Source: Epichloe hybrida (taxonomy: Eukaryota > Ascomycota > Sordariomycetes > Hypocreales > Clavicipitaceae). Taken from it: a stretch of DNA of 64,000 nucleotides. Under the pieces are notes generated by a model, which saw only the letters and a program-made list of their open reading frames with translations, ran no database searches and had not been told where the DNA came from. Shown here piece after piece: positions 1 to 11,071 of the stretch (position 1 is its first letter; each line of letters opens with the position of its first letter). The position numbers and the translations under genes are program-made. The stretch covers positions 558,001-622,000 of the forward strand of contig JAFEKR010000025.1 of assembly GCA_019022495.1 (NCBI GenBank), read 5' to 3'.

Positions 1-46
1 CAAAACAGTCCTGACTAACCATCGCGGTCTTCCAACTTGTATCTAG

Positions 47-362
47 TATGCCATCCGCCACAACATTCGTAATCATACGGCATTCAAGTCAGACGAAGTC
101 ATCCACAAGATTGCCGAACTCATAGATGGTAGACACAAGGTCAATCTGAACAGTCCAGATAAGGTGATTCTGGTGGAAATTTTCCAGGTAGGAGGTCACT
201 TTCTCTCTCTCCATCGCTCATCGGCTGGGGAATTTCGAAGCTGATGGAACAAAGCTCTTTTGCGGAATATCGGTTGTAGATGGGAAGAAATGGGGCGCAC
301 TAAAGCGGTTCAATATGAGCGCTCTGTACGACTTGCCTATCCCAGAGGGCAAAGACTCATAA
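47..362 (+). CDS. TAN1: TAN1/THUMPD1-like tRNA acetyltransferase adaptor, 3' end
   Basis: Only the last two exons are present; the gene enters from the left edge. Bases 1-46 are the end of an intron (branch-like CTAAC at 14-18, acceptor TAG at 44-46). Exon 47-187 encodes 47 residues beginning YAIRHNIRNH and containing HKVNLNSPDKVILVEIF, the end of a THUMP domain. A 67-nt intron (188-254) follows, then exon 255-362 with 36 codons, including GISVVDGKKWGALKRFNMS and the stop TAA. This matches the C-terminal half of Tan1/THUMPD1, which in yeast and humans assists Kre33/NAT10 in forming N4-acetylcytidine at tRNA-Ser/Leu position 12. The identification rests on the family-typical order N-R-N-H, H-K-V-D/N-L, then G-x-x-V-V-x-x-x-K-x-x-K-R-F-N. 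Start and upstream exons lie outside the window. Confidence 0.85.
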
Positions 363-1948
363 CTAGACCACCTGAACCCGAGAATTCTGTATCAAATCTG
401 CAACCATTCTTTTCAGGTTAATGAGATTGACAGAGAAGTATAAAGGTGCCATGATGCCCGAATTTGTGGCTCGAGCGAAAGTGTGATTGGGCTTGATGCC
501 GCTCGTCAAGGAATTCGATATTGACATGCGACAACATGGCGAACAACCAGCTCTGGCCCGCAGATGACGGATAGTCAACTTAGCCGAGGAAAGTGCTGTC
601 GATGATTACAACTTTTGATGTAACACTCAACTACAGCATCACTGTCCCACGACTTTCCGTTTCCTCTGAAGATGTCTTGACTTGTATCGACACGCAAACG
701 TGCCGTACTGTGATGTATTTTACTACCTCTTTCTCTACACAGCGCAAAAGCAGCTTCCTCTTTGGACACACATAGGTGCATGCCTATCTATCTAGCTAGG
801 CAGCTACCAAAATGGAAGGCCACAGTCCCGAGTTTACCTTACTCTCACTTGAACTTGTAGAAATGAGGTCTCGGATGAGATTTTAGCCTAGACCGTGCGG
901 CGCATCACCGGTTTCAGCCCCTCGGGCAAATTGGGAAAAGGTCGGTCGACGTTCAAAGCTTGGGCCGCGGAACCCAACCGATTGCTCGCTTAAGTCGACC
1001 AATTATTAGTGCCTGTCGTGTAATCCGCAAGACTTGTCGTGTCGCATTGGTGCGGCAATCCGGGATTCCAAACGCACTGGTGAAAAGAAGCGAGTTCGCT
1101 AGTTGCAAGCCAATGACGGCGCACCACAATGCCACGACGCTTCGCATATGCTTTCTTGGCTGACGAGCACGTCGCCGCAGGCTTGGGAATTGAGACTTGA
1201 CAGCTTCCAGTAAAATCTACGGAGTGCTCGGGCTTACAGTAATACTGTATAATACGCGCCAGTGCGGAGTACGGATTGCACCCCTTCTCGGCCGGTTGAT
1301 TGACATGTCACTGCCTCGAGTGAGTCGAGTCGCATACACGACCTCGGCACTGATTCCTTTGTGGACCTCTGGACGTCTCGTTCCTTGGTTACTTATCTTT
1401 GTGATATAGCTTATTTCGGCCTTCATTTCCTCCCAGCATGCCGAACCAATAAGCACCTAGCTGGCACGCTGTTTTCGAGTGCTGACCTGATTTCTGCAGA
1501 ACCCTTATACGAGACCCAGCATAACGCCGTCAATGCAACAGAGAAGATGCCTGCTTCACTGCTTCTCCGTCTTGGGTGTCCGTGGCTGCCGTCATGAGCA
1601 AGACATCTCAACTACCTGGGTAGTGGAAATGGGGGGGGGGGGAGGATATCGACCGACCAGTTCAGTGCTAGACCGTGAGCCAGCAAGGGTTGCATAAAAC
1701 AAAACGTCTATTCGCATTTACTCAAAATCTTACCCAACACTTAACTCAAACTTCGGTGCCCGTGCCTTATAAATTCTTCTTCTGATAATAAGCTGCGGCC
1801 ATGCTTGAATGAAACTCAGTATCACAAAGTATGCGGTTCCTGATCTCCTGATACTGTTCCGCTCGTCTCACCGAGAGCGTTTTGCTACTTCCGCGAAACG
1901 ATCGCGCTTCAATTGAAGTTTCGAGTATCACATGTGGGAAGAACAGCG
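363..1948. other. Intergenic, TAN1 to kinase-like gene
   Basis: No convincing gene was found. Short open frames occur on both strands around 950-1,600, but they shadow each other, lack a recognisable domain and show no splice logic. A 12-base G run occupies 1,631-1,642. It should contain the TAN1 3' UTR and the promoter of the gene starting at 1,949. Confidence 0.5.
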
Positions 1949-3523
1949 ATGTCTCGGACATTCAATCACAAAACCCATTTCTTACCTCATTGTCACATGC
2001 GAGCCGCCGAAGGTTGTGATGTGCTACACAGAATCGCCGAGGCTGAACCTGACATTCATGTTACCAAAGAATCTCCCAAGATTGTTCTTAGTAGCACATT
2101 TGACATGAAAAACTCGCTGCAGGTTATGATCATGGATGATGCCAGCCGCCTTACGGTGGAGAGAGTTGGCCCCGTCGCTTCCAACAAGTTGCATGTACAT
2201 TTCATCGCAAAATCCGACGAGGGAGAGTCGTTCATTTTGACGCTGATACCAGCCCCAGCACGATTTCTTCGGTTCGAATGCCTGTCTTTAAAGGCTGAAG
2301 CAGGTCTCTTGCGTTGGCTCTCGAGCCACCAACAGAGCTCATCCATGTATGACGAGCGATCCAAGCTAAAGGAACTGCTGAATGACACCAAGGCCGACAA
2401 GGAAGACAGACAATCTTCGAACGTCTGCAGGGACTTCCAAAAATTCGTACCAAAGGTCATTAAACAAGGATATATGACTTGTCCAGACGGAATCGAGTAT
2501 CTCCTAACCCGTCGACTTCGTGGAACCACAATTTCATCCATCACCGAAACCTTATCGCAGCAGCAACGGAAATCTGTCGATTTTCAAATAGGACAGCTAA
2601 TACACGATATATCAACCTATGAATCACCCAACAGCCGATTTGGCAGAACATCAGCAATTCTAGAACCTTGCTTTGGGCGCAGTGACATGACTCTGCGTGG
2701 CACGGCAAGCTATCACACTCAGGGTGACGCATACCGGTCCTGGTCCGAGGCTTTTCTCTCACTACTCGAGTCAGTTTTGAGGGATGCTGAGGATATTAGC
2801 ATATCAGTTCCATATGACAAAATTAGACGCCATGCTGGCCGGTTCAGGCACGTTCTCGATGAGGTGACGGTGCCTCGACTGGTTATATTGGATGCCGGCC
2901 AAGACTTGAACACTCTTGTCGCTGCGATTCATCCTCGCGAACAACAGGGGAATGAACATTCTTTGAAGAAACGCTCGCATAGTATCCTTACTTCACAGCA
3001 CAATCAGTGTACAGGTTCACCTTCCACGATATCAGAACATGGTGATATCGATACTTACCGAGTTGATAAAGATATAAGAATACCGGACGAGACCGAATCC
3101 GAGACCAAAGATGCCGACGGCCGGGACCCACTCAGCATTCTCGAGGTTGTTGGTTTACAAGATTGGTATGATAGCGTATTTGGGGATCCAGTCTTCACTT
3201 CGGTGCTGAGCCAAAACGGTAATGCAGATATATGGACTGGGCTACTTTGTCGGGCCAAAAGCTCGCAGACAACCACGAATCTTGAAAAGGAGTCAACACA
3301 GGCTCGTGTGCGCGTGCTCTTATACGAATGTTATCATGCACTGGTTGCAATAGTCACAGAGTATTATCGAATGGGTCTGGACAGTGATGACCGAGAATTG
3401 CCTGCACGGAAAAGGCTGCTTCAAGCCTTGACCAAACTGGATAGCATTGGCAGCTGCATGGAACTCAGACGGCACAATGTTGATCTAAAACTACCTCCGG
3501 CAAAACAAAGGAGGTTGTCTTGA
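1949..3523 (+). CDS. APH/protein-kinase-fold phosphotransferase-like protein
   Basis: An uninterrupted 524-codon frame starting at the first in-frame ATG (1,949); the frame is open a little further upstream but has no ATG there. Residues about 70-230 have an N-lobe-like layout (an FILTLIPAPARFLRFE strand region, then an EYLLTRRLRGTTIS strand-turn like the hinge of aminoglycoside-phosphotransferase-family proteins, then a QIGQLIHDIS helix). Near residue 315 is RLVILDAGQDLNTLV, in the place of the APH catalytic loop (HxDxxxxN), and near 402-412 GLQDWYDSVFGDPVF resembles the metal-binding D-W-E...GDP segment. The loop lacks the usual histidine and the D-to-N spacing is one residue too long, so activity is doubtful. 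A low-complexity insert lies between the two motifs (about 330-395). The substrate is unknown. It is convergent with the ECD gene, 207 nt apart. Confidence 0.6.
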   Translation: MSRTFNHKTHFLPHCHMRAAEGCDVLHRIAEAEPDIHVTKESPKIVLSSTFDMKNSLQVMIMDDASRLTVERVGPVASNKLHVHFIAKSDEGESFILTLIPAPARFLRFECLSLKAEAGLLRWLSSHQQSSSMYDERSKLKELLNDTKADKEDRQSSNVCRDFQKFVPKVIKQGYMTCPDGIEYLLTRRLRGTTISSITETLSQQQRKSVDFQIGQLIHDISTYESPNSRFGRTSAILEPCFGRSDMTLRGTASYHTQGDAYRSWSEAFLSLLESVLRDAEDISISVPYDKIRRHAGRFRHVLDEVTVPRLVILDAGQDLNTLVAAIHPREQQGNEHSLKKRSHSILTSQHNQCTGSPSTISEHGDIDTYRVDKDIRIPDETESETKDADGRDPLSILEVVGLQDWYDSVFGDPVFTSVLSQNGNADIWTGLLCRAKSSQTTTNLEKESTQARVRVLLYECYHALVAIVTEYYRMGLDSDDRELPARKRLLQALTKLDSIGSCMELRRHNVDLKLPPAKQRRLS

Positions 3524-3730
3524 CTGGTGGGCCACTCCATATGTTGTTGTTATTCACATTCAACTGCATGGTCGTCATACCTATCCATATATACATTGCA
3601 TTTCTCAGGCAACAGAGCAGTTGATATGATAGCCTATCTAACTGTTATTATGACACTTACTATTATACGCGTTGCTTGCCAAGCCCGCTCGTACCAAAAA
3701 AAAAAAGGGGGGCGCTGTTTGACTATGATG

Positions 3731-5654
3731 TTAATCAGCCTCATCCCGGGGCAACGTGAGTCCCATCATGCCTAAAAGATTGCTTGCTGGTCCGGGCATT
3801 CCCGCTTGACTTTTAAAGCTTTCCAAGATGTTTTTGGCTAGGTGGTAGTCAACGTTGACCACGTCATCCTCAGTTGCATTGTTAGACCTGACTCCTGACT
3901 GGCTCTGTCCATCTTGAGCTTGCCGTTGATTCAGCTCTAGACCCTGCAAATCATCGCCAGGTGCGAGACTTAGAGCTCCGTGTTGTTTCAATTCGGCCTC
4001 GAGCTGCGCCGCTAGTTGCTGCAGTTCATTTGATTCGACTTGGTTTTCTATTGACACTGATGGAGAACTGTCGTTCAATTCGCACGGCGCGTCATCCGCC
4101 GCACCCGCTGCAACATCGTGAGGGAGACTCATCATATTCCTCATTATCTGCGCGAAAGCTGCTTCGTTGAGCTCGACAGTTTCATACTCAGGGCACTTTT
4201 CTCCATCAAAATTTGGCAATGCTTCGTGGTCATCGTCTTCATCTTCATCATCGTCATCGTCCATCGTGTCGAAGTTGACGCCATCTGTGTCTGCTTTCTC
4301 ATCATTCAGGAACGTCTCAAAACGAGACACGATCTTCTTCAGATCAATTTGTGGATCGACATCATTGAGTCCAGGAGGTGCTTCCTCGGGCCGCCTGGAC
4401 TGTCCACCTTCAAGCTGTCGTTCAAATTCTGAATAGTCTATGTCTAACCAACGATCGTCGTCATGGCGCTTGTTATCCTGCCAATCTTCCATGTCTCTGT
4501 CGGTAGGCAATGCGTCATCTCCGTCCTCCGCAAGGTCCTGCAGTATAATATCCAATTCCCGAACCACTCGATGCTTGCTCTTGTTCGCGACTCTGGCAAG
4601 CATTTCGTATCCGATCGTTGTCTTCATGCCCAAATCAAGATGTGAAGAAGAATTTTGAGCAGATGCGAAAGCGGGGCTTTGCGGAGGTATTGGAAACAGA
4701 TGTCGCCATCTATGAGGAGGCTCGAAACGCTGCGATCTGAGTTGAGCAAAAAGTATCTTGCTAAACTGAACACTGATCGTGACTGGATCATCAGGAGGAA
4801 ATACAAGTTGGCTAGATTCCGACATGATGGGTTGCAAAGAAATGGCATCTCGGAGATAAAACATCTCAATAGCCATTGCGATTGACTTGGGTTTTGTGTG
4901 CAAAATATATGCGAGTTTTCTAGGTACGGTTACCAACGAGAAGTGTGAAGACGTTTTCACGAAGTCCGGATATTTCTGAAGTCGATAGAATGCTTCTCTC
5001 TCGATTGGAGCCGAGTGAAGTAACGTATCGGGCTGGTGTCTCAGATGGTCAACAGCATGGCGCAAGCTGATCTTTCCCATATTATCATCGTTTTGATCAT
5101 GGTTCTTGTCCAGCATGGGGATGATGTACAGTTTTGATTGATGCAACCAGACCCTGTTCTCGTCTACTTCAGGATTGATCCAGTCCGGCAATGTGTTTGC
5201 TGCCTCGATTAGCAGAAATTCGCCATCGGTATCTGCTACGCGGATCCAAAGGGAAGGGAATGATTTGGTCAACTCGCGTAGCATGTAGACGATTAGCCAC
5301 TCATCCTCGATAGCCTCTCCATAATCTGTGATTCCATATAGAAACATTAACCCTGTGGGAGCATGGCCAAACATTAGTTAGCATCGGCTAGGCCGGGGAG
5401 CGAGATTCCCATTACTTGCGCGCACCATGACTTATCTTGAGCTCAACAGAGAATTCATCTCTTTGCCAAATATAGGACTTCGTCAGACTCTGGAAAAGTT
5501 CAGTAGAGGCTTTTCTAACCGCTTCAAGCGACTGGGTGTGTGTCGTGTTATCCGACTGTTGGTCGATGATAAAAAGATAGTACTCAACACAGTTCTCTGC
5601 GATTTGCCCCCGCCCAGTAATCGAGTTTCGATTAGCAGCCTCCTCATGTTCCAT
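3731..5654 (-). CDS. Ecdysoneless (ECD/SGT1 family) protein
   Basis: Two exons on the minus strand: 5,654-5,426 (ATG at 5,654-5,652) and 5,352-3,731, joined across a 73-nt intron (donor GTGCGC, acceptor CACAG, branch-like GCTAAC). The result is 616 residues. The junction reads KISHG-LMFLYGITDYG in frame. The first 260 residues carry the ECD core: a VEYYLF start, YGITDYGEAIEDEWLIVYML, then WIRVADTDGEFLLIEAANTL and a DWINPEVDENRVWLH segment. The C-terminal half is acidic, including an Asp/Glu run (DDDDDEDEDDDHE), as in the family. Animal ECD binds Prp8 and R2TP and acts in pre-mRNA splicing and cell-cycle control; fungal members were named SGT1 for a growth-transcription phenotype, distinct from the Skp1-binding Sgt1. 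It shares a 653-nt divergent promoter region with SMC6. Confidence 0.85.
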
Positions 5655-6307
5655 ACTCCTGCAGGCTGTCTTGGGAAGCAGCAGATTTTGCTAAATCGCA
5701 AGCCGAATAATGCCAGTGTGCAATCAGAATGTTCTTCTTTGACTTTGACAATGAAAAGACTCTAAGCACTTGAGACCAGGTACAGACGTGGCACCCTGCT
5801 GAGCTCGGTAAATCGGGGGTTGACAACGGCGCTGGATATTCAAGTGGGGCTTTTACCTTCATACCTGCACTGCGACTTGTGACTTTAAGTGTCCTCCTAC
5901 TGACTACGTATCTGTAATCCGTATTTAAAATCACTATTAGTGGACATATTACATATAGTACTTAGACTATCACATAAACTTAGTATATACAAGCAGTCTC
6001 AATCTGATAATTTTTTTTTACCTAAGAACCTTGTTATTACATGTGCGAGCCCTAATAAGAGATAGATGCACCTACCCACCACATCTAGGGTGGGCGGCGA
6101 AAAAGCCCCGCTATCTGACGCGGTGCCCATCGCGTTCGCCAGCTAATTGACGTGTTTATTCAAGTTACTTTCTCGTGATACCCAGACAGAAGTGGTCTGC
6201 ATCTACCAGAGCCTGTGCACCACGGACAATGGGCCATCAAATCAGTCTATTGCACAGTAGACCTGTTATTCACGCAAAGAACCGGTCAATCTACTGAGCC
6301 TTCACCC
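5655..6307. promoter_or_regulatory. Divergent promoter region, ECD / SMC6
   Basis: This 653-nt gap lies between the start codons of ECD (minus) and SMC6 (plus). It is AT-rich at 5,900-6,060, with a T-run at 6,011-6,018. I identified no specific factor site. Confidence 0.4.
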
Positions 6308-9300
6308 ATGATTGCAATGGCGCCACACAAGCGCGCCAGAAGGGCTACAGGCACCGAAGGCCAGGAGGATGTCTTGTCAGCACAAGACGCCATTCCATCT
6401 TCAGCCAAGGAATCACAAGTGGTAAGAGCTGCAATGATCGACTTTAAACATACGGACTAAATCTGGACTACTAGAGGAAACGGCCCCGAGTGTCAGCCAA
6501 CGACTCGCCAACCAACATTCGCCATGGATCCGTCGCGGACGATGCTCAATCAAACTCCGGAGACGAGCCCGACGAATGGACAGATAATATACCTCCGCCA
6601 CCTCAGACCCAATACGAACTTATGAGAGATGCGGGCTTCAAGCATCTGCAGAACACAGAGAAAGATGACCTCAAAGCGACGCAGAAACTCAGACATCGAC
6701 CGATGGATGTTGGTAATAACATGGCTGCAGAGGGTGGAATTATAGAGAGCATCACCTGCTATAACTTTATGTGTCACGAAAGACTGCATGTAGAGCTTGG
6801 CCCTCTGATCAACTTTATTGTTGGTGAGAATGGCAGTGGGAAGAGTGCAGTGCTCACGGCCTTGACGCTATGTCTCGGAGGCAAAGCGAGCGATACGAAC
6901 AGAGGCGGCAGCTTAAAGTCGTTTGTGAAGGAAGGGCAAGATCATGGAAGTCTTGTTGTAAAAATCAAGAACGCCGGATCCGACGCATACCAACCTGACG
7001 TATATGGAAATTCAATCATCGTTGAGCGGCATTTTTCCAAATCTGGCAGCAGCGGCTTCAAAATCAAGAATGAGCAAGGCCGCACCATATCAACAAAGAA
7101 GCAAGAAGTGGACGAGATATCTGAGTGGTATGCGTTGCAAATGGGCAATCCATTGATGGTACTGTCTCAAGATAATGCTCGGCAATTTCTCAACTCTGCC
7201 ACCCCGGCCCAAAAATACAAATACTTCGTATCTGGAGTGCAGCTAGAGCAGCTCGACAACGATTATAAAATGTCACAAGATACCTTAGACAAAACGCTTG
7301 TTTTACAGGAAGAACTTGACGGGAAAATTGATCATATTAAAAAGGAGATGGAGGAGTCGCAAAGGCTTGCTGAGACTGTCAGCAAGAACAGCAGCCTACG
7401 AGAACGGGCCCGACACTATAGAAATCAACTAGTTTGGTCACAGGTTGTGGAGCAGGAACAAGCTCTCGAAAAACAGACTGCAGAGCTAGTATCGAGAGCA
7501 CAACAAATTTGTGAGACAGAAAGCACTTGTGAGGTGGCCACCAAGGCATTGGATGATGTTCAGGAAAAGCTAGATCGTTCTAAAGCCGCCAGGGACGAAC
7601 TAAATGATCAATCTGGAGCTATCGAGGAGTCGGTCCTGACCGCGGAAGGCGTGTGGAATACAGCAAAGAAAGAATTGACGGATTTACAACGCGAGGAGAG
7701 AGATGCACACACCCGCCTCCAAACAGCAAAAAATGAAATCGAGATGTACGAGACGAAGATTCAAGAAGAGTTGAACAGGCTCAACGAATCAACTGGTTCT
7801 GCCCGGACTGAAAAGGAATCTGAAAAGCAGATCGCACAGGCTAGGCAGGTCGATTTGAATCGTCAGATTGAAGACTGCAGGCAACAGCTCCCATCTTTCT
7901 CGTCTAAAGTAGACGAAGTCAAAGAATCTATCGAGGCGCAAAAGCAGAGAAAGGAACGCAAGCAAAATGACATTCGCCAGGTTGATTCAGGGATAATGGA
8001 GCTTGAAAAGAGCACAGGCTCTGTATATGATGGGTTTGAGAAGGACATCTCACAATTGGTCCGGAACATTGCCACGGATTCAGGTTTCGATAGCAAACCT
8101 TTGGGACCGCTGGGTGTTCACATTAGACTTCTGAGGCCTGAATGGTCGGGCATCTTGGAGAAAACACTCGGTGAAGCTCTGAACGCGTTCGTTGTGAAGA
8201 GCAAAAGAGACCAATCCCGCCTGTCAGCATTGATTCGCCAGTCTGGTGTCAAACGGCCGCCACCCGTATACATCGCCTATGGTGGACGAATCGAAACCAG
8301 AAACCAGGAACCAGCTGAGGAATTCGACACAATTCTACGCATCCTGGAATTTGATGATGACTTAGTTCGGTCACAATTGATTATCAACAATCAGATCGAG
8401 AAGATCATTCTGGTCAAGAATCGACTAGAGGCTGAAAAAGTTATGATCGATGACGGTCCCCCGCACAACGTTGCAGCCTGCATTTGCTTTCACGACGGCA
8501 GAGGAAAACGCGGCCACGGGCTACGAATAACAAATAGAGCTGGCACAATTGGTACAAGTCCTGTGATACCATTTAACGCGCGACCGAGAATGCAGTCAGA
8601 TTCAGCCGGACAACTAGCTCTGCAGAAAGACAACTTGAAACATTTTGAGATGGAAATGAGAGATATTATCGCCGAGGAGAAACTAAAACAACAATATCTG
8701 CAAGAAGCCAAGTCTGCGCTAGATACACACAAAAAGCGCATTTTGGGACTTGAAAATGATCTTCGAAGAACGCTCGCCGACATCGACCAAATCTCCGAAG
8801 ATTTGGACAGCTTTGAAGGTGCTGATGCACGTCTAGATTCGCTGCGATCCGCGCTCGCCGCAAAGCGTGTGGAAGCAGATCGACTGGGCATTCAATACGG
8901 CAATATGGCATTGGAGAAGCGAGAGCTCAACGCCAAGACTGAAAAGGCTAAGAGAGAGCTGGAAGCTGTAAGAGATGGTCATAAAGACTTCCAAAATCGT
9001 GTTATCAAAGCAGAAAAAAAGTGCCAAACGCTTGAGTCTTCAAGGCGAATCGCCCTTGGCCGCAAGAACCAGGCTTTTGAAAAGGCGGGCTTGGAGAAAT
9101 CCTCACTCCTTCGAGCTGAGGCTAAATGTGCCGAGAAATCGGAGGAAGTTCAAGACTTCATTCGACAAGCTGAAGAAGTAGCTCCCGGTCGGGTACATAT
9201 TCCAGATGGGGAAGACTATCGGAGTATCGAGAAGAAATACCAGAAAATACGTGAGCAGTTGGAGCTTCGCGAGGCTCGACTAGGGGCGACTGAGCAACAA

Positions 9301-10004
9301 ATATACAGTCGCGCTGACGAAGCTAAAATCAAGTACGACGCCTTCATGCGGCAGATTCAAGATGTTGATGAAACGGTCAAGTCCTTAAAACACGCAATTG
9401 CGGCTCGATTAAACCTGTGGCGACAATTTCAGCGCCAAATCAGCGCTCGCATCCGAATCCAATTCAATTATCTTTTAAGCGAACGTGGCTTCAGAGGCAA
9501 GATAGACCTTGACCATCGCAGTCGAAGAGTTAACATTCATATTGAACCCGATGAGACACGCAAGAGTTCCACGGGGCGGAATACAAAAACACTGTCTGGC
9601 GGTGAAAAGTCATTCTCTTCAATATGCATGCTTTTGTCGGTATGGGAGGCGATTGGCTCGCCTATACGATGTCTCGACGAGTTCGATGTATTCATGGACA
9701 ATGTCAACAGAGCTATTAGCACAAATATGCTTGTAAGAGCCTCACACTCCTCCAACCACTTGACTGCGTTTGCGATTCAAGAAACTGGTAATTAATAGCA
9801 GCACAACCAGGTTGACACCGCCCGTCGCTCTGTATCGAGGCAGTATATTCTAATCACACCCAACGCAATAGAGGGTCGAGCCAGGCTGGACAAGGACGTG
9901 AAAATCATCCGGTATGCTGTTGCCAACGAAATTTGACTGATGAGCGGACGCTAATTCCTCGACTTCTTAGGCTGACTGATCCTCGACAACGAACGTTGGC
10001 ATAA
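6308..10004 (+). CDS. SMC6: SMC6, Smc5/6 complex ATPase
   Basis: Four exons: 6,308-6,421, 6,475-9,732, 9,811-9,911 and 9,971-10,004, giving 1,168 residues. All junctions keep phase; introns are 53, 78 and 59 nt. Walker A GENGSGKS is at about residues 155-162, followed by AVLTALTLCLGGKA. Two long coiled-coil arms flank a hinge near residues 540-740. The C-terminal head has signature LSGGEKS (about 1,078) and the Smc6-specific Walker B CLDEFDVFMD (about 1,104). Exon 3 supplies the VDTARRSVSRQYILITP segment needed to finish the ATPase fold; without splicing the main frame would end in an unrelated tail at 9,795. The N-terminus has a basic patch (PHKRARR, RKRPR). Smc6 pairs with Smc5 and Nse subunits in recombination repair and replication-fork maintenance. 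A second in-frame ATG at 6,317 is an alternative start. Confidence 0.96.
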
Positions 10005-10261
10005 TGGTGATCAGCGCTGGGTTTTGTAGTCTATTGTCCTATCCTACTTTTCGGAGTATCTAGGGGAGTTTTGATCTGAGCAAACAGTGTTCTCGAGTGG
10101 TTTACGAAGGCCAAAGCAGCGAGCTATTACGATGTTGTGTTTTGTTGAGCTAGTCTTCAGCTGGAGTTCGATCACGAGTAGCCTTCATTTGATTAGATAA
10201 TGTACAGTTCTAGTTTCTACACAGGATGCAATCTGCCCCAGTGAGCATCAAACTTCTATGA

Positions 10262-11071
10262 TCACACCTTCGCACCTTTGCTTCTGAGCACGTTCACGCC
10301 TGCATATGCGGTGAAATTGGCCCAGGTGCTGATGCTACCGATAAGCCCTCCCATGGTCGTCGCCTCGTCTAATCTTCTTGACATGAAGTTATGCGTGTCA
10401 ACGAATCCGGGAGACTTGTCGTTGGTCATGAAAAGTTCGCTTGTGCTGTATATTATCGATAGTGATGCTCGTTTCGGATACCATGAGAAATCGACAGACT
10501 TGTCGCCAGCAAGGTACCATATCTCGTCCGACAGCAGTGCGAGTTCCTTCATAGAAAGTGTAACATAGCTGGGCTGCACCATAACGGCTAGTGCCTACAT
10601 TTGAAGGCCGTCAGCTGCGTGTCATACAAGGGGAAACAATAACCTCACATCTTGCCACTTATGAATAACATTCTTGTTTGCGAGTAATCTTGCCCATATG
10701 ATATCGGCGATCCTGATCCCGGTAGCCCCGTTAGATATGTTCTTATCGTTCGTGTCAAACATAGTTTGACACTTTTGTGCAAGGCTGAGCCTTTGTCTGA
10801 CTAGGTGGAACCGAATGAGGCTGAATACGCCATCTGACAGAACGCTAGAACTGATGTCAAGATAGCCTGCGTCGCGAGCTCCTTGATTTAAGGAACGATG
10901 GGAGAATCCATGTTTCGGAACGTGCCGGTATGCCGCAGAGAGAATGGCATCCTCAACAGTACTGGGTGACTGCAATGAGCGAGTGTTCTCTTGTGAGTGA
11001 AAAGTCCGTTGCGGGAGACGAGAAGCGCGAGAAGCCCAAATGCGTGGTGCGAATCGACACAGGGTGGCCAT
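10262..11071 (-). CDS. COQ9: COQ9, ubiquinone biosynthesis lipid-binding protein
   Basis: Two minus-strand exons, 11,071-10,649 and 10,594-10,262, with a 54-nt intron (donor GTGAGG, acceptor TGTAG), give 251 residues. The junction yields KWQD-ALAVMVQPSYV, matching the family. The N-terminus (MATLCRFAPRIWASRASRLPQRTF) is a mitochondrial presequence: basic, hydroxylated and without acids. The core has ILSAAYRHVPKHGFSHRSL, ARDAGYLDISSSVL and LLSDEIWYLAGD, which are COQ9 hallmarks. COQ9 binds isoprenoid lipids with a TetR-like fold and presents substrates to COQ7 in the inner-membrane CoQ synthome. It is convergent with SMC6 (257-nt gap). Its length agrees with yeast Coq9. Confidence 0.95.
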
